A stretch of DNA of 64,000 nt from Bacillus xiapuensis (GTDB lineage Bacteria > Bacillota > Bacilli > Bacillales > Domibacillaceae). Both the position numbers and the translations under genes were made by a program. Positions within the stretch are counted from its first letter, which is position 1. The number at the start of each line of letters is the position of its first letter. Below, piece after piece: positions 1-8,267 of the stretch. The stretch spans positions 2,029,875-2,093,874 of the forward strand of contig NZ_KZ454939.1 in NCBI RefSeq assembly GCF_002797355.1. The letters are read 5' to 3'. Under the pieces are notes generated by a model. The model searched no databases, was not told the origin of the DNA, and worked only from the letters and a program-made list of their open reading frames with translations.

Positions 1-921
1 GAAATATAAACAACAAATGGAGACATACGGCGACCGAAACAGCTTTTCCAAAACCGATACAGATGCCACGTTTATGAGAATGAAAGAAGATCACATGAAA
101 AACGGACAGCTAAAGCCTGGCTACAATGTGCAGATGGCAACGGAAAACCAATTTGTTTTGTTCTATACCATTCACCAGCGCCCAACGGATACTCGCTGTT
201 TCATTCCGCACATGGAGAAACTGAAAGGCTCTCGCCTGCCGTTTCCGAAAAAAGTGATCGCCGATGCCGGCTATGGAAGCGAAAGCAACTATGTATATGC
301 GACGGAAGAAAAAATGGACTATTTGATTCCTTATAATACCTATCTGAAAGAACAAAAACGCAGGTATAAAAAAGATCGTTTCCAGCCAAGGAACTGGACC
401 TATATAGAAGAAGATGACGTATATATCTGTCCGAATGACCGCCGCATTCGCTTCAAACGTTATTCCACCCGTACGGATTCTTACGGGATGAAGAGAGATT
501 TTAAAATTTATGAATGTGAGGATTGTACAGACTGCCCGCTGAAAGCCCTATGCACAAAATCGAAAGGGAACCGGCAGATTCATTACAACCCCGTGTACGA
601 AGAAATGAAAGCAAAAGCCAAGAACAGCCTTTGGTCTGACGAGAACACACCGATTTATGCCCGGCGGAAAGTCGAGGTCGAAAGTGCGTTCGGTCATATC
701 AAGGGCAATCGGTCGTTCCGCAGATTTTCCTTGCGGGGGATCGACAAGGTGCACACGGAATTTGGGATTGTGGCGTTAGCCCACAACTTCCTGAAAATGG
801 CGGGCCTAGCCCAAACATTTTCAGGAAACCCGCTTACAATGAAAGAACGCGGAGAGAAAAACGAGTTGTTTTTCTCTCCGCGTTCTTATTTTAGGGGCTT
901 ATGGGACAGCCCCTTTTTTGA
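1..921 (+). mobile_element. IS1182-like insertion sequence, 3' part (left part outside the window)
   Basis: The element holds the C-terminal part of a DDE transposase and ends in two stacked hairpins. The first is at 845-885, a near-perfect inverted repeat with a loop around acgagttg. The second is at 894-913 (ggggct...agcccc) and probably contains the terminal inverted repeat. The right edge is estimated, because the left end needed to define the inverted repeat and target duplication is outside the window. coxA ends about 100 bases downstream and is not damaged. Confidence 0.75.
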
Positions 922-1081
922 TTCTGCAGCTCCTCTAGCCGCTCAGCTGTATTCTTGTTTGCATGATGACGATAACCTTACAAAAAGAGGTGTCTCTAAG
1001 CAGAGAAGGCGCGCTCCATCACTTGCTGTAGCGCGCGTCCGGGAGATCAATGGGACCGCCGTCCCGCAAATCATTGTCTAA
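2..1081 (+). CDS. IS1182-family transposase, 5'-truncated by the window edge
   Basis: A DDE transposase of the IS1182/IS4-like group that would move the element by cut-and-paste. An Asp lies in VIADAGYG (about residue 83 from the first Met) and the catalytic Glu in KVEVESAFGHIKGNRSFRRF (about residue 225). A Cys cluster (CEDCTDCPLKALC) sits between them, as in this family. The frame is open to the left edge, so the first Met at 17 is internal and the N-terminus is missing. The frame also has no stop within the element: it runs through the terminal hairpins and stops only at 1081, antisense to coxA. The true protein probably ends near 850-920, or the original stop was lost on insertion. The family assignment is firm; whether the protein is active is unknown. 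Confidence 0.8.
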   Translation, partial: KYKQQMETYGDRNSFSKTDTDATFMRMKEDHMKNGQLKPGYNVQMATENQFVLFYTIHQRPTDTRCFIPHMEKLKGSRLPFPKKVIADAGYGSESNYVYATEEKMDYLIPYNTYLKEQKRRYKKDRFQPRNWTYIEEDDVYICPNDRRIRFKRYSTRTDSYGMKRDFKIYECEDCTDCPLKALCTKSKGNRQIHYNPVYEEMKAKAKNSLWSDENTPIYARRKVEVESAFGHIKGNRSFRRFSLRGIDKVHTEFGIVALAHNFLKMAGLAQTFSGNPLTMKERGEKNELFFSPRSYFRGLWDSPFFDSAAPLAAQLYSCLHDDDNLTKRGVSKQRRRAPSLAVARVREINGTAVPQIIV

Positions 1082-1615
1082 ATTGCGAAGGCGGCTGTAC
1101 GAAGCATGATCGGTTGTTACTCTGAGCGTGTACCCGTTGGCATGCGGGGCAATGGCTTTTTGCACGCGTTTCTTGACAGTCCTCTCTTCTTTTCCCTCGT
1201 TTTGTAAATGGACTGCAACAAGCACGTCTTTGCCATTGATAAATGCCCGGGCATCCTTGACACCGCTTACGTTCTTTGCCGCTGCGGATAGCTGCTCCGC
1301 CAGCTTGCCGTCATAATTGGTGTAGTAGGAGCTTTTCGTCGTATTTTCTCTCAATCCACGATTGCCATGATAATTAATGTCCCGGCTGCGGGGATGCTCA
1401 TTATCTCTTTCCAAAAGGCTGCGGTCTTCTTCAGCCAGCGGAACCGTTGGATTCGGAGCGTTTCCGGCTCCATCTTTCCCCCGCTCATCAGAGAAGCGAT
1501 CCCCAGCTTGATCAAGGGAACGATCCCCCCCAAATCCGCTCTCGTTACCGTCGTTACATGCGGCTAATCCCATAGCTAAAACCGGCAAAATCAACAGTTT
1601 CCTCATCTTTTTCAT
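1019..1615 (-). CDS. coxA: YhcN/YlaJ-family sporulation lipoprotein, CoxA-like
   Basis: A secreted, lipid-anchored protein of 198 residues. The N-terminus KKMRKLLILPVLAMGLAAC is a lipoprotein signal with lipobox LAAC, so Cys19 or nearby is the lipidated residue. The middle is hydrophilic and rich in Asp, Arg and Gly. The C-terminal half (from about residue 95, KLAEQLSAAAKNVSGVKDARAF) is the YhcN/YlaJ domain, with its A-x-V-x-x-V-x-x-A pattern and a beta strand reading DVLVAVHL. Members localise to the spore cortex or inner coat. In B. subtilis the equivalent gene coxA (yrbB) sits next to safA as here, which supports the name. A clear ribosome site (AGGAGTGG) lies just before the ATG. Confidence 0.8.
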   Translation of the reverse strand: MKKMRKLLILPVLAMGLAACNDGNESGFGGDRSLDQAGDRFSDERGKDGAGNAPNPTVPLAEEDRSLLERDNEHPRSRDINYHGNRGLRENTTKSSYYTNYDGKLAEQLSAAAKNVSGVKDARAFINGKDVLVAVHLQNEGKEERTVKKRVQKAIAPHANGYTLRVTTDHASYSRLRNLDNDLRDGGPIDLPDARYSK

Positions 1616-1682
1616 TCTTCCACTCCTGGGACAGTAGTCAGGCTGTAAGCGCCCTCCTTAGTTTGCTGTGATTGATCTGAAG

Positions 1683-2639
1683 TTATGTCCATTTTAAAAA
1701 GAATTCTTCCCGCTGCTTAAATGAGCGAATCGCAATTTTGCAAACATGAGAAAAAAGCCAGCCCTTATCTTTCGGATCGGCAAGAATGAAGCGGCGGCAT
1801 TCGCGGTACACATCCGTTGGGTACATCAGGAAAATACGAAATTCTTCATCGGTGCGATAAATTTCCAGCTCCTTATGCTCCATCAAGCGCGGAAGATTCC
1901 ATTGCAGAATGGGAAGAACCCGGTTGCTCCACTGTAAGTAGTCGTACATGGCCGGCGCTTTTTGCGCCAAATCAAAATCAATTAAAAGCAGCTTCCCCTG
2001 ATCTGTACGAAAAAAATTATGCGCCGCCACATCTCCATGAATGATGACCGGGCTTCTTGGTTTAAGCCGTCTTTTCATCAGCGTCTGCAAGCACCATTCC
2101 CCCATCTCCGCATAGCGGCGCAACAGTTGCGGCGAAAAATACATTGAAAGCACCGGAAGATCCCTTATGAACCAACGCAGGCGGTTTTGCCAGCGGACGA
2201 GCTGATTCATTGCCGGCACAACTTCCTGCCACTCTTTTGAAAAAGAGGCGGTCACCTGATGAAAAGCGGACAGCAGCGCAAGCGCTTCCTCTCTTTCCCG
2301 TTTCGTGCGAAAACTAAAGCTTTGATCGGCTGACGGGATAAACGGCATTACGGCATAGAAATGAGAGCCGTCCTCGACCGGAGATAACAAACGGTAGGGA
2401 ATCACGCGCTTAAATCCTTTATCAAGCAAAACTTCTGTCAGCATGATTTGCTTTTTCAGCTGCTCATAGGAAGAATACCTTTTTAAAAACCATTTATTGC
2501 TGTCGGTCTGTATAAGCCACTTGCCGTTCTTCAATGGGTGTACAGCCAGCACCTGCTCATGCAAACGGGCGGACAAAAGAAAAAGGAGACGATTAGAAAG
2601 CGCGTCTCCTACACGTGAATTATTCGTCATCCTCTTCAT
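1683..2639 (-). CDS. Aminoglycoside-phosphotransferase-fold protein next to safA (CotS/YsxE-like)
   Basis: About 318 residues with a kinase-like fold of the choline/aminoglycoside phosphotransferase superfamily. Visible motifs are a lysine in KWFLKRYS (nucleotide-binding position), the catalytic loop HGDVAAHNF (about residue 225) and the metal-binding LLIDFDLA that follows it. The catalytic residues are therefore present, and the protein may be an active kinase of unknown substrate. The start is uncertain: the ATGs at 2639 and 2630 both lie inside the end of safA and neither has a well-spaced ribosome site. Translation is probably coupled to safA, whose last codons overlap this gene. The position suggests a role in spore coat or cortex assembly, by analogy with the CotS family and YsxE. 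Confidence 0.7.
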   Translation of the reverse strand: MKRMTNNSRVGDALSNRLLFLLSARLHEQVLAVHPLKNGKWLIQTDSNKWFLKRYSSYEQLKKQIMLTEVLLDKGFKRVIPYRLLSPVEDGSHFYAVMPFIPSADQSFSFRTKREREEALALLSAFHQVTASFSKEWQEVVPAMNQLVRWQNRLRWFIRDLPVLSMYFSPQLLRRYAEMGEWCLQTLMKRRLKPRSPVIIHGDVAAHNFFRTDQGKLLLIDFDLAQKAPAMYDYLQWSNRVLPILQWNLPRLMEHKELEIYRTDEEFRIFLMYPTDVYRECRRFILADPKDKGWLFSHVCKIAIRSFKQREEFFLKWT

Positions 2640-3876
2640 CAAATCGCGGCCAGCCCATTCCCATTCCATATGGCGGAGGGAAGCTTCCTCCAGCAGGATA
2701 CACCGGCTGTGAAGAATACATATATGGCGGTGCCGATGGCTGAGTCGGATAAGCGCCGTAAGACTGCGGGGAATACGCCCCCATGGCAGAAGCGGGCGGC
2801 ACGGCGGACGGCACTTCCGGTGATTCCATTCCATACCCTATTCCGGCCATTGGCTGAGCCGGCATCATCGGCCACGGCTGATTAAATCCTGTCCCCGGCA
2901 TAACCGGCGAAACAGGAACGCAAGAGGATCCAGGATTATACGCTGGAAGCATTTGAGCCGGATATGTTTGAGTCGGATACGATTGAGCTGGATAAGGATT
3001 CATCTGCGCTGGGTACGCTTGAGCCGGATTATTCGGATGTGCAATTGGCGCCTGATTTTCCGCCATTGGATAGGTCATCGGCGTACATCCGCAGGAAGAC
3101 TCATCCGACGATTCCATATGCATTCCTGCAGCGCCATGGTGCATATGATGGTGATGATGCATTGGCGGGTGATAATATCCTGCTGGCGCTTGCTGCATAG
3201 GTACACAGCTCTGCGGGTAAGGTGCAGGATTCATTCCATACTCGTGAGCTTGAGGAGCCATCGGATACATGCTCATATATTGATTCATAAATTGTGCACA
3301 CCCTCCTTGTGGTTGTGGCGCGGCTGTCATTTGCGGCATGACAGGCGGCGTCATTGGTTTCATTGGGCTTTCCATTTCTTCCTCTTCCTTTTCTTTTTCC
3401 GTCAAGCCCGGAAAGATGTTGTCCGGTTTAACAGGCACTTGCGGAACGGGTGCCGGAGCCGGCGGCATCTGCTGCATTTGCTGCATTTGTTGAATTTGCT
3501 CCGTATTCATTTGAAAAATTTGGTTAATCTCCACTTCCGGAATAACCGGCGGCATTGGCGGCGGCATAACGGCTGGCTTTTCTTTCTTCACTTTTTCTTT
3601 TTCCTTCACGGGTGCAGGAGGGGCCGCGGGTTTTGTTTCTTTCACTGGCATTTTCGGTGGAGCTACCGGCTTTTCTTTTACTACCTCTCCCTGTTCTTTT
3701 GGCACCTCTTTATGCGGCGCGCCCCCGGGAACCGGCACTTTAATCTTCATTCCTGGCATGATTAAATCGGGATTGGACAACTGAGCGTTCATTTTTTTCA
3801 GTTCTTCAAAGTTCACTCCGTATTTTTTAGCGATCGTCCAGAGCGTATCCCCTTTTTGAACAATATGGATTTTCAT
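2620..3876 (-). CDS. safA: Spore coat/cortex assembly protein SafA
   Basis: SafA organises the interface between spore cortex and inner coat and is recruited by SpoVID. The 418-residue protein begins with a single LysM domain (residues 1-48: HIVQKGDTLWTIAKKYGV ... PGMKIKVPVP). A Lys/Pro-rich linker and a long low-complexity tail follow, with tandem Ala-Tyr-Pro-Ala-Gln-like units (about residues 285-315), a histidine cluster (HHHHHMHH) and many Met, Gln and Tyr residues. The acidic C-terminus is FDEEDDE. A strong ribosome site (GGAGGGAG) precedes the ATG. In B. subtilis safA neighbours coxA and nadA in the same arrangement. The composition of the tail is typical of the family; its exact sequence evolves quickly. 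Confidence 0.9.
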   Translation of the reverse strand: MKIHIVQKGDTLWTIAKKYGVNFEELKKMNAQLSNPDLIMPGMKIKVPVPGGAPHKEVPKEQGEVVKEKPVAPPKMPVKETKPAAPPAPVKEKEKVKKEKPAVMPPPMPPVIPEVEINQIFQMNTEQIQQMQQMQQMPPAPAPVPQVPVKPDNIFPGLTEKEKEEEEMESPMKPMTPPVMPQMTAAPQPQGGCAQFMNQYMSMYPMAPQAHEYGMNPAPYPQSCVPMQQAPAGYYHPPMHHHHHMHHGAAGMHMESSDESSCGCTPMTYPMAENQAPIAHPNNPAQAYPAQMNPYPAQSYPTQTYPAQMLPAYNPGSSCVPVSPVMPGTGFNQPWPMMPAQPMAGIGYGMESPEVPSAVPPASAMGAYSPQSYGAYPTQPSAPPYMYSSQPVYPAGGSFPPPYGMGMGWPRFDEEDDE

Positions 3877-3905
3877 TTTCTCCCTCCTTAGGCGTTCGTC
3901 GGTAT

Positions 3906-3913
3906 AGTGTATG
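3906..3913 (-). promoter_or_regulatory. Possible sigma-E -10 element of safA
   Basis: Read on the minus strand the bases are CATACACT, which matches the sigma-E -10 consensus CATACAHT. They lie about 30 bases upstream of the safA start. safA is a sigma-E gene in B. subtilis. No convincing -35 element is visible at the expected distance, so this rests on the -10 match and the known regulation. Confidence 0.4.
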
Positions 3914-4058
3914 TGGGCGATGCGGATTTGCGAACGAACTTACACAAAAAGTTTATGCGCGAAGAAGAGAGAATATGATACGTAGCTCTGGGATCCTTTA
4001 ACTTTCTGCCCTTCATCAGCTGATCTGGACTTTCTCCCATCATCCGGCCTCTCCTTAC

Positions 4059-4081
4059 AAAAAACTCGCTATGCAGCGGGC
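4059..4081 (-). terminator. Rho-independent terminator of the former nadA operon
   Basis: On the minus strand a short stem (CCCGCT, loop GCAT, AGCGAG, one mismatch) is followed by six T residues. It lies just after the stop codon of the nadA remnant and is probably the original nadBCA terminator. Confidence 0.55.
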
Positions 4082-4090
4082 TTTCTCCCT

Positions 4091-4345
4091 TTAAAGGTTT
4101 AGCATCCGATTTAATGCCAGCAACGCATCATTCGTTGTTTGTTCAGCCACTTCAATAACATTGCTTTTGCCACCTTCCATAATGGTGTCTAATGACCAAA
4201 GCAAATGCGGCAAGTCGATGCGGTTCATCGTGAGACACGGGCACATATTCGGGTTGAGCGAAATATTTTTTTATCTGGATGATTCTCAATTAAGCGATTG
4301 ACAAGGTTCATTTCTGTCCCGATCGCCCAAGCGCTGCCGCGAGCA
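4091..4345 (-). pseudogene. nadA: Remnant of quinolinate synthase, C-terminal ~90 codons with a frameshift
   Basis: Two frames together give the C-terminus of NadA, the iron-sulfur enzyme that makes quinolinate for de novo NAD synthesis. Upstream the frame reads [17 protein letters not shown] and HPDKKI. After a shift near 4265 it continues [19 protein letters not shown] and ends [12 protein letters not shown]. The Cys of MCPC, an iron-sulfur ligand, is still visible. The rest of nadA is missing: near 4345 the sequence changes directly into the end of nifS on the other strand. The gene cannot make an active enzyme. In B. subtilis, nadBCA lies at this place between safA and nifS, divergent from nifS. 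Confidence 0.9.
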
Positions 4346-4851
4346 GATTGTCCAATCGCATCAATTGGCAGCCGCTTTTTCCAGGGGTCCCTCATGAAAA
4401 AGGATTTCGCGGAGGAACCGTCGATGTGCCAGCTATTGCTGCATTTATCGCCGCCGCTGAAAGGGTTTGCCAATCGTACTCACTTGATCATGAGTGGCGT
4501 TTGCGAGAGCGGCTAAAGGAGCGCTTAACTCACTCCCCGTATGAGTGGATTGAAGCGGATCAAGAACATCAGCTCCCCGTCATCATTGGCATGAAATTAG
4601 CCAGTACGGAGGGACAGCTCATCATGCTGAAATTAAATGAACATGGTTTTTCGATTTCTGCTGGAAGCGCTTGTCAAGCAACGAACGAAGGCGGAATGAA
4701 GACGATGCAAGCGATGGGCCGGTCTGCCGAAGAGGCCAAACAGTTTTTTCGTATTTCCTTCGGGGAAGGAACGACTTCCGCCGAAATGGATGCGTTAGCA
4801 CAGCGGCTATTAGAGATCAATTATGCTAAAATGGACAGTATGGAAATTTAG
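4346..4851 (+). pseudogene. nifS: Remnant of NifS-type cysteine desulfurase, C-terminal ~160 codons
   Basis: NifS delivers sulfur for the iron-sulfur cluster of NadA in Bacillus. What remains starts at [18 protein letters not shown], the conserved segment after the PLP lysine, and runs to the natural C-terminus. The active-site loop with its Cys is intact (ISAGSACQATNEG), as is the family segment FRISFGEGTT. The PLP-binding half with the Lys is gone and there is no ribosome site or start at the junction, so the gene is dead. It lies 15 bases upstream of niaR, as the intact nifS does in B. subtilis. Together with the nadA fragment it marks the two ends of a deletion that removed nadB, nadC, most of nadA and the front of nifS. 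Confidence 0.9.
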
Positions 4852-4866
4852 CATGGAGGGATTGAA

Positions 4867-5409
4867 ATGGCTCCAGGGAAAAAGATTTTAGGAGAAGAGC
4901 GGAGATCACTGATCTTAGCATGGCTTAAGGATAGTGAAGAGCCATTAACGGGCAGTGAATTGGCGAGCCGCACGAACGTCAGCCGTCAAGTAATCGTTAA
5001 TGATATTACGCTGTTAAAAGCGCGGAATGAACCTATTATGGCCACAAGCCAGGGGTATGTCTATTTGCCGCCGCGAGGTCCGGAAAAGCTTCTGGAACGC
5101 TCCGTGGCCTGCTGCCATGCACCTGAACAGACGGCCGATGAATTAAATCTGCTTGTGGATCTCGGTCTGCTTGTAAAGGATGTAACAATTGAACACGCCG
5201 TCTACGGTGATTTAACGGCTTCCATCATGGTGTCCAACCGCAGGGAAGTTGCGCAATTTATTCAAAAAGTAGCAAAGACGAATGCCGCTTATCTTTCCCA
5301 ACTGACAAACGGCGTGCATTTGCACACGATTGCTGCCAAGGATGAACGCATGCTCGATGAAGCCGAAGAAGCGCTGGAAAAAGCGGGATTTCTGCTTTTA
5401 GACAAGTGA
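4867..5409 (+). CDS. niaR: NAD-biosynthesis transcriptional repressor NiaR (YrxA)
   Basis: A 180-residue repressor that binds nicotinate and controls niacin uptake and NAD synthesis genes. The N-terminal winged helix-turn-helix is clear (residues 10-60: ERRSLILAWLKDSEEPLTG, then ELASRTNVSRQVIVNDITLL). The C-terminal 3H domain has its metal-binding histidines in IEHAVYGDL and GVHLHTI. The gene has a good ribosome site (GGAGGG) and looks intact. Its classical local targets, nifS and nadBCA, are destroyed immediately next to it. It therefore presumably still regulates niacin salvage or transport genes elsewhere. A bidirectional terminator follows the gene. Confidence 0.93.
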   Translation: MAPGKKILGEERRSLILAWLKDSEEPLTGSELASRTNVSRQVIVNDITLLKARNEPIMATSQGYVYLPPRGPEKLLERSVACCHAPEQTADELNLLVDLGLLVKDVTIEHAVYGDLTASIMVSNRREVAQFIQKVAKTNAAYLSQLTNGVHLHTIAAKDERMLDEAEEALEKAGFLLLDK

Positions 5410-5471
5410 ACTACTCGCCACTTAGCTAACGCTTAGAAGTGAGAGACTTCTTGGCTGTAAAGTTAAAGAAC

Positions 5472-5505
5472 CGGGATGAGTAACTTTCCTTTATCACTCA
5501 TCCCG
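5472..5505. terminator. Bidirectional terminator between niaR and pheA
   Basis: A perfect 10-bp inverted repeat (cgggatgagt ... actcatcccg) with a 14-base loop lies between the convergent genes niaR and pheA. T-rich tracts follow on both sides. Confidence 0.8.
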
Positions 5506-5514
5506 ATTCTTTCA

Positions 5515-6387
5515 CTAGCTTCTCTTTAATTCGCAATGTTCAATTAAATACGCCCGGTAGCTGCCGAGAATCTGGACGCTGCAGCCTAGCGCTTCCATCT
5601 CAGCAAAGGCTCCCGGAAGCAGTACTTCATCCATTTGCTGGGCGATGTCAATGATGAAGAAATAATTTCCTAGCCCCGTTTTTAATGGCCGGGATTCAAT
5701 TTTGCTTAAGCTAATATTCCTCCAGGAAAATGCGGATAGCACTTGGTGCAGAGCTCCGGCACGATCTGATGGCAGCGTCACTACAACCGTTGTTTTATCC
5801 TGCGGATGGTCAAGGGGCAGCGCCAGATCCTGTTCTTGTTTCGCCAGCACGATAAAACGTGTGTGGTTAAAGCTGTAATCATGAATATTTTCCCGCGCAA
5901 CCGCCAGATCATATTGCTTAACCGATAAGGAATTGGCGATCGCCGCATAGCAGCGCTCCGGATGCTCGCTGATGTATTGAGCGGCGGCGGCTGTGGAAGT
6001 CATTTGCTCATATGGAGTACAAGGAAAATGATTATGTAAAAACTTATGGCACTGGGCAATGGCATGGGGATGGGACATAATTTTCTCCGCTTGTTTCCAA
6101 TTTGCCAGCTGATCTTTATGGACGAGCAAATGCTGCTGAATCGGTGCTGTCATTTCGCCGATAATCTTCAATTCCGCCTCGTGAAACAAATAATCAATCG
6201 TTAAATTGACCGTTCCCTCCAACGCGTTTTCAAGCGGCACAACCGCTAAATCGGCCTCTCCTTTCACCACTGCATCCATGCAGGCCGGTATCGTTAAATA
6301 TGGAACTTTCTCATCCTCCGGAAAGCCGCGGCGGACGGCTAAATCCGTGAAAGTGGCCGCAGGGCCCAGAAAAGCAATTTTTCGCAA
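5515..6387 (-). CDS. pheA: Prephenate dehydratase
   Basis: Converts prephenate to phenylpyruvate in phenylalanine synthesis. The 290-residue protein has the periplasmic-binding-protein-like catalytic domain (residues 1-185) beginning KIAFLGPAATFTDLAV, and the active-site Thr-Arg-Phe motif in NHTRFIVLA. The C-terminal ACT domain (from about residue 200: TTVVVTLPSDRAGALHQVL) contains the ESRPLK phenylalanine-binding motif, so the enzyme is probably feedback inhibited. A TTG start is preceded by GAGGAGGG. It is the last gene of an obg-pheB-pheA run, as in B. subtilis. Confidence 0.96.
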   Translation of the reverse strand: MRKIAFLGPAATFTDLAVRRGFPEDEKVPYLTIPACMDAVVKGEADLAVVPLENALEGTVNLTIDYLFHEAELKIIGEMTAPIQQHLLVHKDQLANWKQAEKIMSHPHAIAQCHKFLHNHFPCTPYEQMTSTAAAAQYISEHPERCYAAIANSLSVKQYDLAVARENIHDYSFNHTRFIVLAKQEQDLALPLDHPQDKTTVVVTLPSDRAGALHQVLSAFSWRNISLSKIESRPLKTGLGNYFFIIDIAQQMDEVLLPGAFAEMEALGCSVQILGSYRAYLIEHCELKRS

Positions 6388-6443
6388 TGAATTCCCTCCT
6401 CATTAAGAAGATTAAGAAAATTATGTATAAGAGAAGCCGGCTC

Positions 6444-6899
6444 TTATGCACCAGAGCCGAGCACTTCTACCGTATCGACAAACTCCAATTTTTTCAATTC
6501 CCCAAGCATTTCTTCAAGACCGATCGTCATCTCAGCCACATTTAAAGACAGCGTAACGTTTGCTCTCCCTTGAATCGGGATCGTTTGGTGAATCGTCAAT
6601 ATATTCCCATGATATTTTGCCACGAGCCTAAGCAATTCAGAAAGTGTTCCGGCGCGGTCCTCCAAATGAAAGAACAAGGTGATAATTCGCTCTTTCACTA
6701 CCTTATGAAACGGAAAGACCGTATCCCGGTATTTATAAAAGGCGCTTCGGCTTAAATCGACTTTCTTAACAGCATCCCAAACGGAATCTGCTTTGCGGCG
6801 TTCGATCAGCTCTTTCGCTTCAAGCGTTTTCTTCATCGCTTCCGGCAAAACATCCTCACGCACAAGATAAAATTTTTGATCGAAATCTTTCTTTGCCAA
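6444..6899 (-). CDS. pheB: ACT-domain protein PheB
   Basis: A 151-residue protein with an N-terminal helical segment ([17 protein letters not shown]) and a C-terminal ACT domain (from about residue 68: [17 protein letters not shown]). ACT domains bind amino acids and regulate enzymes. In Bacillus PheB lies directly before pheA and was once called chorismate mutase, but no chorismate mutase motif is visible. Its biochemical role is therefore unproven. The start is TTG with ribosome site GGGGGAAGG. The gene lies 28 bases after obg and 56 bases before pheA. Confidence 0.9.
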   Translation of the reverse strand: MAKKDFDQKFYLVREDVLPEAMKKTLEAKELIERRKADSVWDAVKKVDLSRSAFYKYRDTVFPFHKVVKERIITLFFHLEDRAGTLSELLRLVAKYHGNILTIHQTIPIQGRANVTLSLNVAEMTIGLEEMLGELKKLEFVDTVEVLGSGA

Positions 6900-6927
6900 T
6901 AGCCTTCCCCCACTTTACTGCTGCCGA

Positions 6928-8217
6928 TTACTCGACAAATTCAAACTCATACTTCAACAGCCGCACAGTGTCGCCGTCTTTCGCTCCGCGTTCGCGCAGC
7001 GCATCATCGACTCCCATGGAGCGCAGCTGGCGGGCAAAGCGGCGCACGGAATCTTCCCGGGAAAAGTCCGTCATTTTAAACAGCTTCTCCACTTTTGCTC
7101 CGCTGACTGCAAAGCTGCCGTCAGGATCTCTTGTAATCTCAAACTCAGCCGGCTGATCGGCATATTTGTACATGACGCGGTGGATACCCTTTTCTTCTTC
7201 CACTTCTTCCAGCGGAAATTCCGGTGTCTGCTCCACTTTATCCGCAACTGCAAACAGCAATTCCTTCAGGCCTTCGCGGGTAATGGCAGAGATTAGAAAA
7301 ATCGGCGCTTCGTCTCCCACCTTTTTCTTGAACGCTTCAAGATGTTGCTGGGCATCCGGCATATCCATTTTATTTGCGACGATAATTTGCGGACGCTCCG
7401 TTAAGCGCAGATTATACTCCCGCAATTCGCGGTTGATCGCCAGATAATCCTCGTACGGATCGCGGCCTTCTAGGCCTGACATATCAATGACGTGGACAAT
7501 CACACGCGTCCGTTCAATATGGCGCAGAAATTGATGGCCAAGACCGACGCCTTCATGAGCGCCTTCGATCAGCCCGGGCAAATCAGCCATAACGAAGCTG
7601 CGTCCATCATCCGTTTCCACAACTCCCAAATTCGGCGTGATCGTTGTGAAATGGTATGCGGCTATTTTCGGTCGAGCTGCTGAAACAACAGACAGCAGGG
7701 TGGATTTTCCGACACTCGGAAAGCCGACCAGTCCAACGTCCGCTAACAGCTTCAATTCTAATACCACATAGCGCTCCATTCCGGGTTCGCCTTTTTCTGA
7801 CAGCTCCGGAGCCGGATTAGCCGGTGTGGCAAAACGGGTATTTCCGCGTCCGCCGCGTCCGCCCTTAGCAATCACCGCACGCTGGCCATGTTCAGTTAAA
7901 TCAGCGATAACTTCCTTCGTATCATCATCTGTTACAACCGTACCAGGCGGCACCTTTACAACCATATCGGGGGCCTTTCGTCCGTGCTGATTCTTGCTCA
8001 TTCCGTGCTCGCCGCGATTCGCTTTGAAATGACGCTGATAGCGAAAGTCCATCAATGTCCGCAAACCCTCATCAACCTCAAAAATCACATCGGCTCCCTT
8101 TCCGCCGTCGCCGCCGGCCGGCCCGCCTTTCGGTACATATTTCTCGCGGCGAAACGCAACCATACCATCGCCGCCGTCGCCGCCTTTTACATATATTTTC
8201 ACTTGATCTACAAACAT
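6928..8217 (-). CDS. obg: GTPase Obg/CgtA
   Basis: An essential ribosome-associated GTPase that takes part in 50S assembly, the stress response and, in Bacillus, sporulation initiation. The 429-residue protein has the glycine-rich Obg fold (residues 1-158, [20 protein letters not shown]), the GTPase domain and the Bacillus-type C-terminal OCT domain (about 350-429). GTPase motifs are G1 GFPSVGKST, the G2 region [11 protein letters not shown]3 [10 protein letters not shown]4 ANKMD and G5 SAI. It is the first gene after spo0B, the conserved Bacillus order that links Obg to the phosphorelay. Confidence 0.97.
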   Translation of the reverse strand: MFVDQVKIYVKGGDGGDGMVAFRREKYVPKGGPAGGDGGKGADVIFEVDEGLRTLMDFRYQRHFKANRGEHGMSKNQHGRKAPDMVVKVPPGTVVTDDDTKEVIADLTEHGQRAVIAKGGRGGRGNTRFATPANPAPELSEKGEPGMERYVVLELKLLADVGLVGFPSVGKSTLLSVVSAARPKIAAYHFTTITPNLGVVETDDGRSFVMADLPGLIEGAHEGVGLGHQFLRHIERTRVIVHVIDMSGLEGRDPYEDYLAINRELREYNLRLTERPQIIVANKMDMPDAQQHLEAFKKKVGDEAPIFLISAITREGLKELLFAVADKVEQTPEFPLEEVEEEKGIHRVMYKYADQPAEFEITRDPDGSFAVSGAKVEKLFKMTDFSREDSVRRFARQLRSMGVDDALRERGAKDGDTVRLLKYEFEFVE

Positions 8218-8267
8218 AAATTCCTCCTGTTTACATTAAAGCATCTGTGGCTGCTATTAAAGAACGA

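Noticed and set aside
2953-3765. 270-codon plus-strand reading frame
   Set aside because: It is antisense to the low-complexity tail of safA; the biased composition keeps the opposite frame open.
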